Shown piece after piece: positions 42,475 through 55,096 of a DNA stretch of 64,000 nt. The position numbers and the translations under genes were made by a program. The stretch's first letter is position 1. Each line of letters opens with the position of its first letter. Origin of the DNA: Kalaharituber pfeilii (lineage: Eukaryota; Ascomycota; Pezizomycetes; Pezizales; Pezizaceae); NCBI GenBank assembly GCA_015179045.1, contig WHUZ01000001.1:248001-312000 (forward strand), read 5' to 3'. The notes below the pieces were generated by a model. It saw nothing but the letters and a program-made list of their open reading frames with translations. It searched no databases and was not told the origin of the DNA.

Positions 42475-43917
42475 ATTTATTTGTCTGCTTTTCCTATACC
42501 TGTTGTTTTCTTATGCAATGTGCTATTCAATCTTGATTGCCAATGATCGCTGTTTCTGCATTCTTGTGTTTCTAGTAATACTTCGAAGTGAATTTTTTTG
42601 AGTCTGGCATACTTGAGTTACAGTAGAAGCGAGGGGCATTTCAGGAGGTACAGTATGCAAAGGCCAGCCACTTGTTCAACGTCGTAAGATGGTCGGGTAG
42701 CGGCGCGTGACTTCGCCCTGGATCTCCATTGTAAGAGTGGAGTCTTTGCAAAGCCCCTCTTTCATTCTCCCCGGAGCCCTCCTTAAATACCTCTCCTTGC
42801 ATGGCCCTTTTCAAGCTACTGTACATAACCACTTCGGTGTAGGAAGGGCACCTTACATCGGTGTTCCGGGTCCAGCCTACCTCAATAGGAAGGCATCTCC
42901 TTGCATGACCCTTCCCAAGCTGCTGTACATCCACCCGCCGCCTCACAGTATACCGCTACCGAAGTGATTGCCAGCGACGGTGCCTACTAGAGTGCTTCAC
43001 CTAGAAACCGATCATCACCGGGAAACCGATCAAGTCTATTAACTTACATACAGAGCTGCTGTGAATGCAAATGACACTCAAGTGGCCTCAAATTAAAGCC
43101 AGAGCATGGGAAAACATAGTAAATTATTTTCTGTACTTTCTTTTCCCAGCTTGTCGCACCTGAGGTGTGACATATACTGGAATATATGCAACCCTATTCT
43201 AGCATATACTTTTGAGTCACCATATGTGAATAAGATTACCTGAGGCCTTTGCATCTCAATATATCCTCTATTGCTTATACTAAGTAAGTATACCAAGTTT
43301 TGTGATCATTGGACTTATCAGTACAGAGTTACTGCCATGTCAAACAATACATTTTTGCTTACTTAGATTGATAGCAGTATTGAGCTATTATTTGATAAGA
43401 AAGATGCACAGAGACTTTGTAAAGCTATATAATTGTAATACATGCATAGTAAAATGTTTTCTGAATAGATTGCAGCATTGACAAATAGTTGAGGCAGTTG
43501 AGTACTACAAGATATACATATATGTAAAATCCTAACTTCCTCACATAGTACGTAGCAGTGTATGCCAATATGGGTCACTAGAGGTTCGGAAACATAGTCT
43601 GCTAACTTTATGTTCTATCACTGGCACTGCTACCACTCGATGGGGTGCTAAAGGGCTGACTCAGAATGAGCACTATATATCGAATATATATATACCATGC
43701 ATACACTATATGACAGCAGTAAAATGTGCTGCTATCGTAAAGGTGATATGAACTGCTAAGAAGAACTAGTTAGAATTGCTAGCCAAGTTTCTTTTTTACC
43801 TGGTAGAGGTTAATTCTCTGTGCGTACTATCTCTATTACTTTCACTATTAAAGTATTCATTTCTATACTAGTAAGGATCTATACCACATGGAATTATATT
43901 GTATTAAGGACAATATG

Positions 43918-43920
<3 letters not shown>
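42475..43920. other. Gene-less stretch with a small tandem duplication
   Basis: AT-rich, with short frames only. Near 42790 and 42897 the sequence CTCCTTGCATG.CCCTT..CAAGCT.CTGTACAT is repeated about 105 bp apart. I see no transposon ends or gene signal in 42960-43920. Confidence 0.55.
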
Positions 43921-43921
<1 letters not shown>

Positions 43922-43955
<34 letters not shown>

Positions 43956-44009
43956 ATAATCCCGCTTGTAGCACTTGGCCATGGCAGGGTCCCTGGGCAA
44001 GCCCTCATA
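43922..44009 (-). mobile_element. LINE-A tail
   Basis: T-tract, then AATCACATAATCCCGCTTGT, AGCACTTGGCCATGGCAGGG, TCCCTGGGCAAGCCCTCA. It abuts the repeat R3 border TATGGTGCCGG directly, with no target duplication recognised. Confidence 0.8.
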
Positions 44010-44417
44010 TGGTGCCGGAAGTTAATAATCAACATACCGTATTAACTCACTTAAGAGCAAGAAAATGAACGCGCGCTAGTTCGGTCTTGGCATGGCTCAG
44101 GCGCCATTAATCGCGCTAGCGCGCGGTTCGTGCAATCTTGGCATTACTAAGCACAGGAATGCGATTATACATGGGGGCTAATCTCCAGCTTCTCTACTCT
44201 GTCACGGAGGTGGTAAACGCAGAGATTACCGTCCGCCAGGCCAAAAAGACACTTGACTAGTAATGCTCACTAATTCTCTATGTATCTCATATAGCTATTG
44301 TGTAACTGCGATGCATTTGCGCATTTGCGCATTGCATTTTTCACATTTTTTTGCTTCACCAGCCGTCCACCCTACGGTCGACGTCGCGGTGACCCTGTAA
44401 TATCTCCGACTCTTCCT

Positions 44418-47007
44418 CTAATACTCATCCGCCTGCCAACAGAAATCATATTCGGGCCCATCATCCTCAGTATCACTAATAACTGGAAAGGAAACTACAT
44501 GGCTACGCTGTTTTCCATTCAACCTAGCACTTCTTCTAGTTGAAAGTTGCACAGGCTCTGGAAGTGATTGGTCAAACTCCGGAAGTGATTTTTTAAGCTC
44601 CAGTGAACTTGCACATGTGCCAGAATCATGATCTTGCCCATCTTCTGTTCCACGCCCTCTTCCACGCCCTCTTCCACGCCTCCTTCCACGCCCCCTCCCC
44701 CTCCCACTCCCACTCGCACTCGCACTCGCACTCGCACTCCCACTCCCACTCCCAGTCGCACTCGCACTCGCACTCGCACTCCCACTTCCACTCCCACTCG
44801 CACTCGTACTCCCACTTCCACTTGTACTCATACTCCCACTCGCACTCGCACTCGCACTCGCACTCGCACTCCCACTCCCACTCCCACTCGCACTCACACT
44901 CGCACTCACACTCGCACTCCCACTCCCACTCCCACTCACACTCCCACTCACACTCCCACTCCCACTCCCACTCCCACTCACACTCCCACTCCCACTCGCA
45001 CTCCCACTCCTACTCGCACTCGTACTCCCATTCCCACTCCCACTCGCACTCGCACTCCCACTCCCACTCGCACTCGCACTCCCACTCCTACTCCCACTCC
45101 CACTCCCACGCCCACCCCCCTCTCTCTCCCCCTCCCACTTCCCCTCCCATGACCTCTCTCACTTCTATCGGTTTGCTGAGTTTCCACTGTACTGGCATTT
45201 GCAACTGAGAGTAGTAGATCATCATCAGGGCCACTAGACTCCGAGTCTGAGCTTGAATCGGAGCTGCTAGTACTGTTCTCAGGCTTTAAGTCACTATTAG
45301 TAGCTAGTGCCCCCTTCGTCCTCCAATCTGCCAGAGCTTCCATGAGAGAAGGCCCTTGTAAACCCTTGATTGATATCTCCCCATCTGAAGATCCATCAAT
45401 TGGTAGAGATATGCCTAGGCACCGAAAGCTTTGTATAACCACCCCTCGTTTCTGTTGACAAAATACTTCCCATGCCTGCGCAACACAGCGAGTCATCATA
45501 ACCCGCATCTCCCCAACAGCACTACTGCCAGCAATATCTTCAGTATCCATGGCTGAGTCTTGACGTTGAAATTCCTTATCAATCTCGTCCTTGAGTAAGT
45601 CTTTGAATGGTCTATTGATAGAAACATCAAGGGGTTGAACAAGACCTGTACAGCCACCTGGAACTAATGAAAGGGTAATGTCATGTGCTTTTAAAAGCTT
45701 TTTGACAGAAGCTGTTTTATGGCAACGAAGAAGATCCATAATTAGCAGTGTAGGCTGCCCTCCCAAGACTGGCACAAGGAGTTTTTGAAGCCAAAATTGA
45801 ATAATGTCAGTATTTGTATATGCCTTCTTATTGAACTGAACAACAACACGAGGATCATATCTTGAGGTCTCCCGTTTTCTTACAGCACTTGTACTCTCAG
45901 CAACACCACGAAAGATCAAGAGAGGCTTAACACGAGGCTTTCCGTCTGCAAAAACTGTAAGTTGAATTGTTGCCTGCCGCTTCCCCCACCCAGATTTTTG
46001 GCTCTTTACCCATACAGTTTTGCTTCCTTTAAACTCATATGATTTGCCCTCCAAGTATTCCCAAGGCAAGGGTGTTTGATCCATGTTCACGATATTGGAA
46101 ATTGAATATCGTCCAACTCTCTGCATAACATCGGTAGTGCCATCTCGTAGTTGTGAATTCCGGCGATTGAAGCATAAAAAGTTGGTAATAAGTTCATGGT
46201 ATTCCTCAGGTGTTTGTTGGGCTTTGTTGGTTATTGCACGGAGGGTAATTTCGTTACGAGCTAAAAATCGCCGGAACCAGCCTTGAGAAAATCGAAATTG
46301 GACCGATGAATCAGGATAAATCTCACTAAATAGCTGTTTTGAAGTTCGCTCAAACCACCGGTAACGTACAACGCGGCCAATTTGTCGTCTTGCTGTAAAG
46401 GCGGTAACAAGTGCTTTCTCAAGTTCTTTCCATCGCGGAATGTTTTGTCGTATTCGCCGGGATTTTCCATGTGCTTTTAAAAGTAGCTCTTCATTCTATC
46501 TAATATTAGCTTTAAGTAAATAGGTAGTATATAGTAAGAAAGGATATAAACCTTTCTCCATTTTGATATTGTAGCTGCATTTTTCAATCTGAACCTCTGC
46601 CGAATCTCTTCCAATGTAGGTTTTCTAACTCTACCTTTACCATTATCAACTTGTGTATGTCGTGCCCAAGAGAGTACACCAAGCTTGAACTCAACAGTTC
46701 TACTCCGTTTGCTTTTAGAAGGTGATGCAGACGGTACAGGGACCCAACGTGGCCTTGCTGCAATAGGTTGTCTATGTGGTCCAGGGCGTTTTTTTAGTGC
46801 ATTCAATCGATTCTTTTGTAAGGAGGTTTGTGAGAGCTTAGCTGCCAACTCATTAACTTGTGTTTCAATAACTTGTGGGTTATTAAGAATAGAAGAAATC
46901 ATGATGCTCCAGTATAGGTACCTATGGTATAATGATGATTTCATTAACACTCCACAACGTTTATTTACCCCCCTGATCCCGTCTCCTACTTCTGTGCTCA
47001 GATCCAT
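44418..47007 (-). CDS. Pogo-like transposase with CENP-B-type N-terminus and DDD domain
   Basis: Cuts and pastes the element. Exon 1 is 47007-46552 ([15 protein letters not shown] helix-turn-helix, [20 protein letters not shown]). The intron 46551-46496 is 56 nt. Exon 2 starts at 46495 ([20 protein letters not shown]) and carries a second CENP-B-like segment ([17 protein letters not shown]). Catalytic acidic residues: [23 protein letters not shown] and [15 protein letters not shown]. The current frame ends at 44978 inside a hexanucleotide repeat. The older C-terminus ([27 protein letters not shown]) is in another frame down to 44418, so repeat length change shifted the frame. The DDD core itself is intact. 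Confidence 0.9.
44690..45115. repeat. Hexanucleotide repeat CACTCC/CACTCG, about 420 bp
   Basis: Tandem CACTCC and CACTCG, with scattered CACTCA and TACTCC units, lie inside the transposase 3' coding end. All six frames stay open across it: HS, TP and LP-type dipeptides on plus; GV/RV, SG and EW-type on minus. The long SH, TP and GV reading frames are therefore not evidence of genes. Confidence 0.95.
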
Positions 47008-48053
47008 CGTGGTGTTGAGGTTAGCATCGCGGTAATTCGGGAATCATTATGCGCCCGTGCGTGATACACGCGCACTGGCGCTGAAAGGTTTGCCAAGACC
47101 GAACTAGCGCGCGTTTGATTTCTTGCTCTTATGTGAGTTAATACGGTATTGTAACATTCCCGGCCAGCATTAGTAAGCAGCACCATATATGTCATTTTGC
47201 TGCTTGCAATCGGTGAACCCTTAAACCACGGTCACCTTTACACGGTCGCATTACACGCTCGCTTTACGTCTACAGCTCCCACGCTCGCACCACTCATAGG
47301 TTTTTCCAGTGTCTATTGCAGGTCTATGAGAAACTATACCGAAAGCTCTTTTTTCTATTTCAGACATCTCTATTATAATAAGTGTCTTCGTATTATGTAG
47401 GCATATAAGGATGGTCATCAGTATGGTACAGAGGCCTTCAAAAATCATGTATATAAGAGTCACTGGCCGGTGCGAGAGGGGGGAACCCTCTTGATGACTA
47501 ATCCATTTGTATGGGGCTTGGCATGTAACATTTGCTAGATTTCCTAAGAAAGTAAAAAAACTTTGAACCTTTTCAGTTTTACAACGAATAAAGATTTTGC
47601 CATGAAAATATCATAGAATGATAGAGCGTCTCAAATAGTATAGATTTTTGATATTTCTACCTTAGTTCATATCAGGTTGTGGTTGCTGATAGGTTTTGCG
47701 TTGCGTTGGTTGTGTCGCAAATTTCATGTTGATTATTAACTTCGGCACCATATCCCAGGGCTGTGTAAAGTACCACCTTAGCTTAGTACTGAAGCCCAGT
47801 ACTGTTGCAATGGAGATCCGATCTTGGTTAAGCGCTCTCGCTCCCTGCACCCATACAACTCAGCACGAGAAGCTGAGTGATGAGCCGCAAAGCGACATTC
47901 TAACCAGACCATCAACCCATTTCCAAACTTCTGCATATTCTGCGAAACTGCGATATATCGCACTTCAATTTCACGTACTCATAATTCTTCCGAACTGTAC
48001 GGAAAATTAAAGACACAGGGAACAGCGCGCGCATACTTTACCAGTTAGGGGTA

Positions 48054-51000
48054 ATGGCCCAGCCACTTTCGGCGGGACCCCAAGCCATGTATGATCATGT
48101 CGTTAGACCGCCTGAGCCATATTTGGACAAAAATACTCATAAGAGCTTTTTGCTTAGGGGGACTATTACCGGGCGACAGCATCTCCTCGCTGCTGTTAAT
48201 AATTTCATCAACTTGCTGTCACCGCAGCAGAGGGCTACTCTCACACAGACCGGGGGCGACTTTGTGGGGCTGACCAAAGCCTTGCAAGACAAAAGAGTTT
48301 CGGAGAAGAGAATCAATCGTTGCGAAGCGTTCCTGCAATCAGTCCAACAATTTTCCGGTATAGTGGATACAATGATTCAGCACGATCCGGTCATTTCTGC
48401 TTTGATATGGGGAAGTATCAAGATTTTGTTATTGGTATGTCTTATTTGCATTGTTCCAATTTTTTTCTTTCAATATCTCACTTGCATCTATTGCGGTGGA
48501 TATGACGACGAACACAGAAGATACCTATAAGGAATGCAGGAAGGAGGTACGGAAGGAAGGACAAAGAAAAAACCTTACTGCATCTACTCCTACCCCCTAG
48601 CGCCTCCGTTCCTCTATTCTTCCCTCCTCACCTCTGGCTCCATTAACGGAACCTTGTCTCTCTCCTTCTCTTCATTGTATATAAAAGACTTGGTCTTCTC
48701 ATGATTCGAATTATGACTCTACTGTACTAGAGGAATTTTCACGAGTACTGAGATTTCGGAATAGACAGCACAGAACTTCGTTCAATACTTCAGTGAGCTC
48801 ACAAAGTTATTGGAGAGGGTGGGGCAGCTATGGCCCATTTTCAAAGAATTTCAAGAGCTATGGCCGCAATCTCAGGGTCTTCAAGACGCAGTCCTGGAGT
48901 ACTATGCCCAGATAGTAGATTTCTGTGCAAATGCGATTGAATTTCTGCGTAGCTCAGGTAAGATCCCACAAGCACCCAATTGTACAATACGACAAACGAT
49001 TGCTGTTACGGATTGCAACCGACCGTTTGCAAACCGTTGCACCAAAAGGTAGAACTACCGGTACCACCCGGTAGTGCGGTCGGTACATATAGGAGTATCC
49101 GTACGGGCCGGTCAGCGACTCGCTTACGTTTGCGCACGTGGTCAAGGATCTTGGCTCCCTTAGACGTCCACACGTACTAGTAATCAGCTTCCCTCTGCCG
49201 CCATGGCACGCCAAGCCGTGACAATTGCGCTAACAGTTTGCAATTTATCTAGGTGCCAGGATGGTACTCAAAGCGATGCTGCGTCCAGTGCAGAATGAGT
49301 TCCAAGATGCGGAAAAAAAAGCTCCTCTTCCAGCAGAAAATTGTGGAATACCAAATTATTCTTGCGAAGGAGGATGAAGAGAGGAAGGCGAGGCAGCAAC
49401 AGGTGCTTTTTAACACCAGGTTAGAGGAGAAGTTCGATGAAGGAGTGTCTCTCCTGAGAAGACTGGAGGCAGGGGAAAACGGTAATTCCACATGATATGT
49501 ATAGAAGATGTTACAAAGTGCTTATTTGTGAACGTCAGGAAATGAACGTCAGCTGCAATTGAAGAAAATAGGTGACAACGTGCTACAACTGGAACGAAGG
49601 AGGGACGCTCAGAAAAAGTGTAAGTTGGGCATCTTCTTACCATTTGTGATGGTTTCTCTATCACTCCATTTTACCTTAGCGAAGCTAAAAAAGCGCTGAA
49701 TTGTTGGAATATGTATGGGCAGATGATGTCCGCCAAAAGCTACTCCAACGGATCTCCAATTACGATCATACAGAAATATTCCTAGATTGCGCGAACACCA
49801 GTCATCCAGGTACTGGGGAATGGCTGTATGAAATGCATGAATATAAGGAATGGGTTCAATCCCCAGAACCTTCACTTTTATGGTGCTACGGAATACGTAC
49901 GTACAATATTTTTTGTCTCCTACCTTCTTTCCTACATTTTGTGTTTCTTCCCCCCTTTCCTAATATTCGCTTTATGCCGCCCTCTCGGAACATGACTGGG
50001 CTTCTCCTTCGTGCACAGCCAAATGGCTAATGGCAATATAACTCATTTTACTATAGCGGGGTCAGGAAAATCGGTTTTAGCGACCTCAGTTGTGAAGCAT
50101 CTTCTCGATACATGTTTGAAGCAAGCCAGTGGTACTAGTGGATCAAGAAAAACGTTCATCGGTTACTTTTTCTGTTCATTCTATGATCACCGCTCACTCA
50201 AGCTTGAAGTAATAATGAGAAGCTTGATTAAGCAGGCGCTTTCAGTTTTCCATGGCACCTCTGAATTCGAACAGCAGTTAGCAGATTTCTTCCAGCGATG
50301 CAACGGCATCCCACTTCTTACTTCATGGCAAGAACTTCTCGTTCGCACTCTGAGAATACCCAATTGCTCCTATTTGGTATTTGATGGCATTGATGAATGT
50401 CCCGATGATGTTCAAACAAAGATACTTGATTTGTTAGAGAAATTGTTAAGCCTGCGACAATGCATTAAAATCTATCTTTCGAGCCGCAAAGAGGTTTATT
50501 TAGCCAGGAAACTCACCACTGCTATCTCAATATCCCTCGACAATGTTCAGTCACGCCCTGAGATTGTGACATATATTGATGAAACGTTGAACAAGCATTT
50601 GGATGATGGAAGATTACAACTTCAGAGCCCCACAATGATTGAAGAAATCAAGAAGGCATTAACGATCGGCGTTGAAGGAATGTGAGTTTATAATTTGAAC
50701 TCTGGTTTCTATACTTAACAGTAAAGTACTAAATACTATATCCTAACTCAGGTTTTTGTGGGTCAAATTACAAATACTCGATATTTGTAAGCAGCCCAAT
50801 GATGAAGACATACGAAAGGCGTTGCAATCGCTGCCTCACAACTTGGATGAAACCTACAAAAGGATGTTAGAACGTATTGTTCAACGATGTAATAAGGACA
50901 TTGCGATTGAGGCTTTTCGGTGGCTCGCCACATCGAAGAGGCGCTTGTCACTACGTGAACTTGCAGAGGCAGTGTTTATCAGAGACGGTGACACCACACG

Positions 51001-54000
51001 AACAAAAATACTAAGCCGTATTCCTGCAGGCCTAGACAAAGTGATTGAGGCTTGTGGGAATTTTTTAGCAGTGCAAGAGCCAGCTTGTGATTCGTCAACA
51101 GTCCGCTTCATACACTCAACTGTGGTAACCTTTCTGCACACATACAAACTCCCAACAAACCTCGAGGAGTTCCATATTGACGTAGATGCTACAGGACTAC
51201 ATGTAGCTACAAGATGCCTACAATACTTACATTTTCAGGACCTCCAGACTCAACTTGTACTAGTACCATCGTCAAAACCAAAGCAATTTACAATCCCAGT
51301 ACCAGCACCTCATTTGATGCCGCCGGAATTGAGAAAAGGTTTTGTCGCTACTGCCTCTCGTCATGTTCCTGGAAGATCCTTGAAAAACTGTGGTCCCGGT
51401 CAGGTCAACATAAAATTGTCTAACCCTGCTTCTGCTGCACAAGGGGCAGACAAAAATGAAACTATACCAACTTTATTCGATTATATTATGCAGAACTGGC
51501 TGAATCATTGCAAAGAATTACCAGTCGTACTTCAGTCTGGCCCCATTGTCCAGAAGTCATATTGGACTTGGTTTCGCAATCTAGTCCTCAATGGTCTTGA
51601 CATAGTCAAACTTCCGTGGCCACCCAATTCACCATCAACCGAAGACCCACATTATGAGCGCTTCAAATGGGCAGTTCACAACTCACATGATCCTCTAGTT
51701 CAACTCATATTTCAAGAATTGGGCTCGGAAACTGCTTCACTTCAGTATGTCGAAGATTTCCTTTCTAGGACTGCCGTCGCCGAGAAATACGAATGCGAAG
51801 TATCTCAGATGCCTCTACTGGTCACCGCTGCACTTGGACTCCCTTATCTCATTGACTTCTACCTCAGCAGAGGTTCACAATTGGACTTCGAATTTCAATT
51901 GCCTGGAACGGGTGAAACACAAACGGCTCTCATGGCTGCTGCATCAAGAGGTGTTAGAAACCATGAGCCGAACACACGCGAAACAGTCCGAGCGAAACAG
52001 TCCGAGTGTGTAAAACATCCGAACATCCGCGATGGCCTAAGCACTCCGAACATCCGCAATGGCCTAAGCACTCCGAACATCCGCAATGGCCTAAGCACTC
52101 CGAACATCCGCGATGGCCCAAACACTCCGGACTGAGTATTCCATATTAGGCAGTCCAAATACTTAGCTGTTCTGTTCACTGGTTTTGTATGCAACTTCGT
52201 GTTATAGAGTTTTTGTATATATATATGGGCTCTGGAAGCCCCGTTCTTGATTGATCATTAGAATCGAATACACACATCTCTGAGCCTATTCCTCTGTACT
52301 CCTTTTCACAAGAGGACACCTAACAACTATCGAATACCTTTTACATGCTGGTAAGCAGATTGGTCTTGAGTATGGCCCAGATTATCTAGACCGGGCTGTT
52401 CATTTGGCATGTACTGCTGGACATCTCGCAGTTGTTCAGAGACTTATCCTTGAAGGAACTTCAACGAAGTGGAGCGCTTTACTTTTAGCGGCTGCCGAAG
52501 CTGGCCAAAAGCAATTCGTCAGCGATATATTGGATCAAGGACTGGTTAGCCAAGCAGATGGTCTAACTAGCATAATCGCTCAAGCGTTGAATTGCGCGGC
52601 GCGGAATGGACATGTGGAAGTTTTAGAGCGACTCCTACAGGCACCCATCAACTACGACCAGAATCATCATGTCGAGCAATCCGTTCCCGGCTGGCCACAA
52701 ATGAGCAACACTCTCACTGCCATTGCACTTTATATAGCCACCGAGCATGGACTAGTTGAATATGTGAGGCGGCTCCTAACACCGGAGAACGTTAATAATA
52801 CCCACAATGCGCTTGGAGAGTCCTTACTTACAAAAGCATCCGAAAATGGCCATACGGGGGTCGTTGAAATACTTCTAGCCGCAGGAGCTAAGCCAAAGGA
52901 GGGCTTCAATGTCCCGTCACTTATAAGCGCATCAAAGAATGGGCATGCAGAAATAGTGAAGCTACTCCTGTCATCTCTAATCGACTTCCCGTACCTACCG
53001 ATAGTCAAAAAGGTTCCAGAAGGACTTTTAGATGAACCGCTGTGTGCAGCTGCGAAAGCTGGTCACTGCGAAATTGCAAAGCAGCTTTTAGCAGCAGGTG
53101 CCGACGTAAATAAAGCTGGAGCAGATGGGGGATTACCTCTTCAACATGCTGCAAAGTGGGGTCATCGCGATGTTGTGAAGCTGCTTCGGGATGGAGGAGC
53201 AGAGATCAACTCACCAAATAGCAAAGAGGAGACTGCCCTTTACCTAGCTTCAGAGAATGGACATGGTGAGATTGTAAAGGATCTGATAGTGGCGGGAGCG
53301 GAGGTCAATAGAGTCACTACAGACGGAAAAACGGCGCTTTACGTAGCTATTGAACAAAACCATATCGAGATTGCAGAGCATTTGTTAAGCGTCGGAGCGG
53401 TAGCTAAAGGAGTTAACAAACACGGCGAGACAGCGCTTTACCAGGCCTTAGAAAGACTTGATATCAAGATTGCAGAGCAACTTGTAACGGCCAAAGCGGA
53501 TGTCAACCAAGTTACTAAAGATGGAAAAACAGTTGTTCACCTGGCGGCACAACGCGGTTACGTTGACATCGTAAAGTTACTTCTTGCAGCAGGGGCAGAT
53601 ATTAATAGAGGAGATGGTGCCCTTGGGGGCGCTTCCAGCAACGGCCACATTGAGATTATGAAGCTGCTTCTTGTTGCGGGGGCACATTTCAATGTCAAGG
53701 GAATATTTAGTGATACAGCCCTTCAGGGTGCTTCCATCAACGGCCACATTGAGATTGTGAAGCTGCTTCTTGCTGCGGGGGCAGATGTGAATGGAGGGAG
53801 TGATACAGCCCTTCAGGGTGCTTCCAGCAACGGCCACATTGAGATTGTGAAGCTGCTTCTTGCTGCGGGGGCAGATGTCAATAAACAGAATTGGGAGAAA
53901 TATACACCCCTTCATCTCGCTTCCAAACACGGGCATGTTGAGATCGTAAAGCTGCTTCTTGTAGCAGGGGCAGAAGTTAATACAGCCACCAGGTCCTCAG

Positions 54001-54113
54001 GCCTGACTGCTCTTGACCTTTCACTAGAAAATGGGCCTTATGGCGTTGCACAGGTGCTTCGTGCAGCTGGTGGAGTGACCGCAGACGACCGGGACCATAA
54101 TGCGGTAATCTGA
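48054..54113 (+). CDS. STAND receptor 2: N-terminal domain, NACHT, ankyrin repeats, LTR-interrupted
   Basis: Exons: 48054-48434, 48774-48957, 49253-49481, 49539-49617, 49694-49896, 50057-50681, 50752-54113 (the last holds the LTR). The N-terminal 127 residues, with PVISALIWGSIKILLL, match the helical domain common at the start of fungal NACHT proteins. A coiled coil follows (KIVEYQIILAKEDEERKARQ). NACHT: P-loop WCYGIPGSGKS, Walker B YLVFDGIDECPDD, and the after-NACHT LPHNLDETYKRMLERIV. Ankyrin repeats run from about 51880 to 54050, including IEIVKLLLAAGADVN. Two lesions exist: one extra A in the A8 run at 49309-49316, and the solo LTR. Allowing for both, exons sum to 4698 nt (1565 aa). Repeats here are diverged, unlike receptor 1, except two or three near 53640-53880. 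Confidence 0.87.
51952..52310 (+). mobile_element. Solo LTR in the ankyrin exon of receptor 2
   Basis: It starts TGTTAGAAACCATGAGCCGA, ends CCTTTTCACA, and is 359 bp. The 5-bp duplication AGAGG lies at 51947-51951 and 52311-52315. It has a TATATATATATGGGCTCTGG promoter-like word and four tandem copies of a 27-bp unit (CGAACATCCGCGATGGCCTA). Skipping the LTR and one AGAGG joins ALMAAASRG to HLTTIEYLLHAG in frame. It belongs to the same family as 61657-61971 (shared CAACTTCGTGTTAT, TATATGGG.TCTGGAAGC). Confidence 0.95.
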
Positions 54114-54119
54114 TGTTTC

Positions 54120-55090
54120 GGTAAGTGGGCGTCAACCTCTCCCTAGTAATCATGGAATGCTTGTGACGATGAGTTTGTGTGAAATTGTTGTTGACAGATA
54201 TGCTATCAGGGTTTTCATAATACGCACGCACCAGGAAACTTCGAAACTTGACATCAAAATTAATGCCGAACGTTATACAGGTTCAATTGGATTGATGTGC
54301 AGATTGGAACACGAGATATTACAACCTATTGTAGCGGGACTTTCTGTCTTCTTATCTTCAATTACGTTCACTATTTGCTTTGAAGAATCTTTTCTATCTA
54401 TTTATCCCTTAGCTTGCTGAGCACCCTCCATCTCTTATGTTAAATTTTCTCCTTTTGGATTGAGTGATGCGTTGGTGCATAATCAAGTCATAGTCCTATT
54501 TTTTTTTTTGTTCTTTGAGCACCATTGTAACTTTCATGTTCATTGTTCGTTTCCTAATTATTAGTTTCGTGGTTCTTTCTATGTCCAATACAGCAGTTAG
54601 TCGACGTGAGACCCTAGTGCAGATAGTGCTAGGTCACTATCCAGCATATATACATGCTTGTATCTGCGTGTGCTACAATACTTTTTTGCTGGCGACTATT
54701 AGGTAGGTCCAATATCTCAGAGTGGTTATTGCCTACGCTGCTCCTTATCTAGTCATATAATATCACAATAACCAGGCTGTTGCGTGCCTGAAGTCTATAC
54801 GCCCATTCCTTTCCCTCCGATATAGCTTCCCGCTGGATGAGCGGGAAAAGGTAACTGTAAGAAGCGAAAATACTGTAGATTGGGAACTTACCTGGTAAGC
54901 AGCTCGATAGGAGACTGCAATAGGTAAGGCCATCTGAAATAGCGAGTAGATTGACAAAGGTCGTATAGGCAAGCGGAGGAACATCTGCAGAAGTATACTG
55001 GCATAGATGTCTGCAGTAGCCACTAAAGGCGGACACAAACTTACGAAGTCTCCAGCAGTGGCAATACAAAATTATCCAGGTGCATTACCA
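54120..55090. other. Gene-less stretch downstream of receptor 2
   Basis: Short frames only; AT-rich with T-runs near 54500. No repeat family from the rest of the window was recognised here. Confidence 0.5.
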
Positions 55091-55096
55091 CTGGCT

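Larger units (their letters stand above)
44037..47146 (-). mobile_element. Pogo-like (Tc1/mariner superfamily) transposon, 3.1 kb
   Basis: The inverted ends begin CCGTATTAACTCAC(T/A)TAAGAGC and agree over about 55 bp, through CGCGCGCTAGTTCGGTCTTGG, with about four mismatches. TA flanks both sides (44035-44036 and 47147-47148), and the unoccupied target is at 55853. Inside lies one two-exon transposase gene on the minus strand. The left subterminal part has GCGCGCTAGCGCG-type palindromes near 44110. Confidence 0.92.
44009..47700. repeat. Repeat R3, copy 1, split by the pogo-like element
   Basis: The 28 bp at 44009-44036 and the 550 bp at 47147-47700 together match 55827-56408 in order, with high identity. 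Copy 1 reads TAATAATCAACA-TA, then the transposon, then TA-TTGTAACATTCCCGGC. Copy 2 reads CAACATGTTGTAACATTCC without interruption. R3 starts TATGGTGCCGGAAG, like the mariner MITE at 36563. Its nature is not clear; both copies end near TAGGTTTTGCGTTG. Confidence 0.85.

Noticed and set aside
44603..45208. Reading frames of (SH)n and (TP)n on the plus strand
   Set aside because: The CACTCC repeat is open in all frames; no conserved sequence outside the repeat supports a gene.
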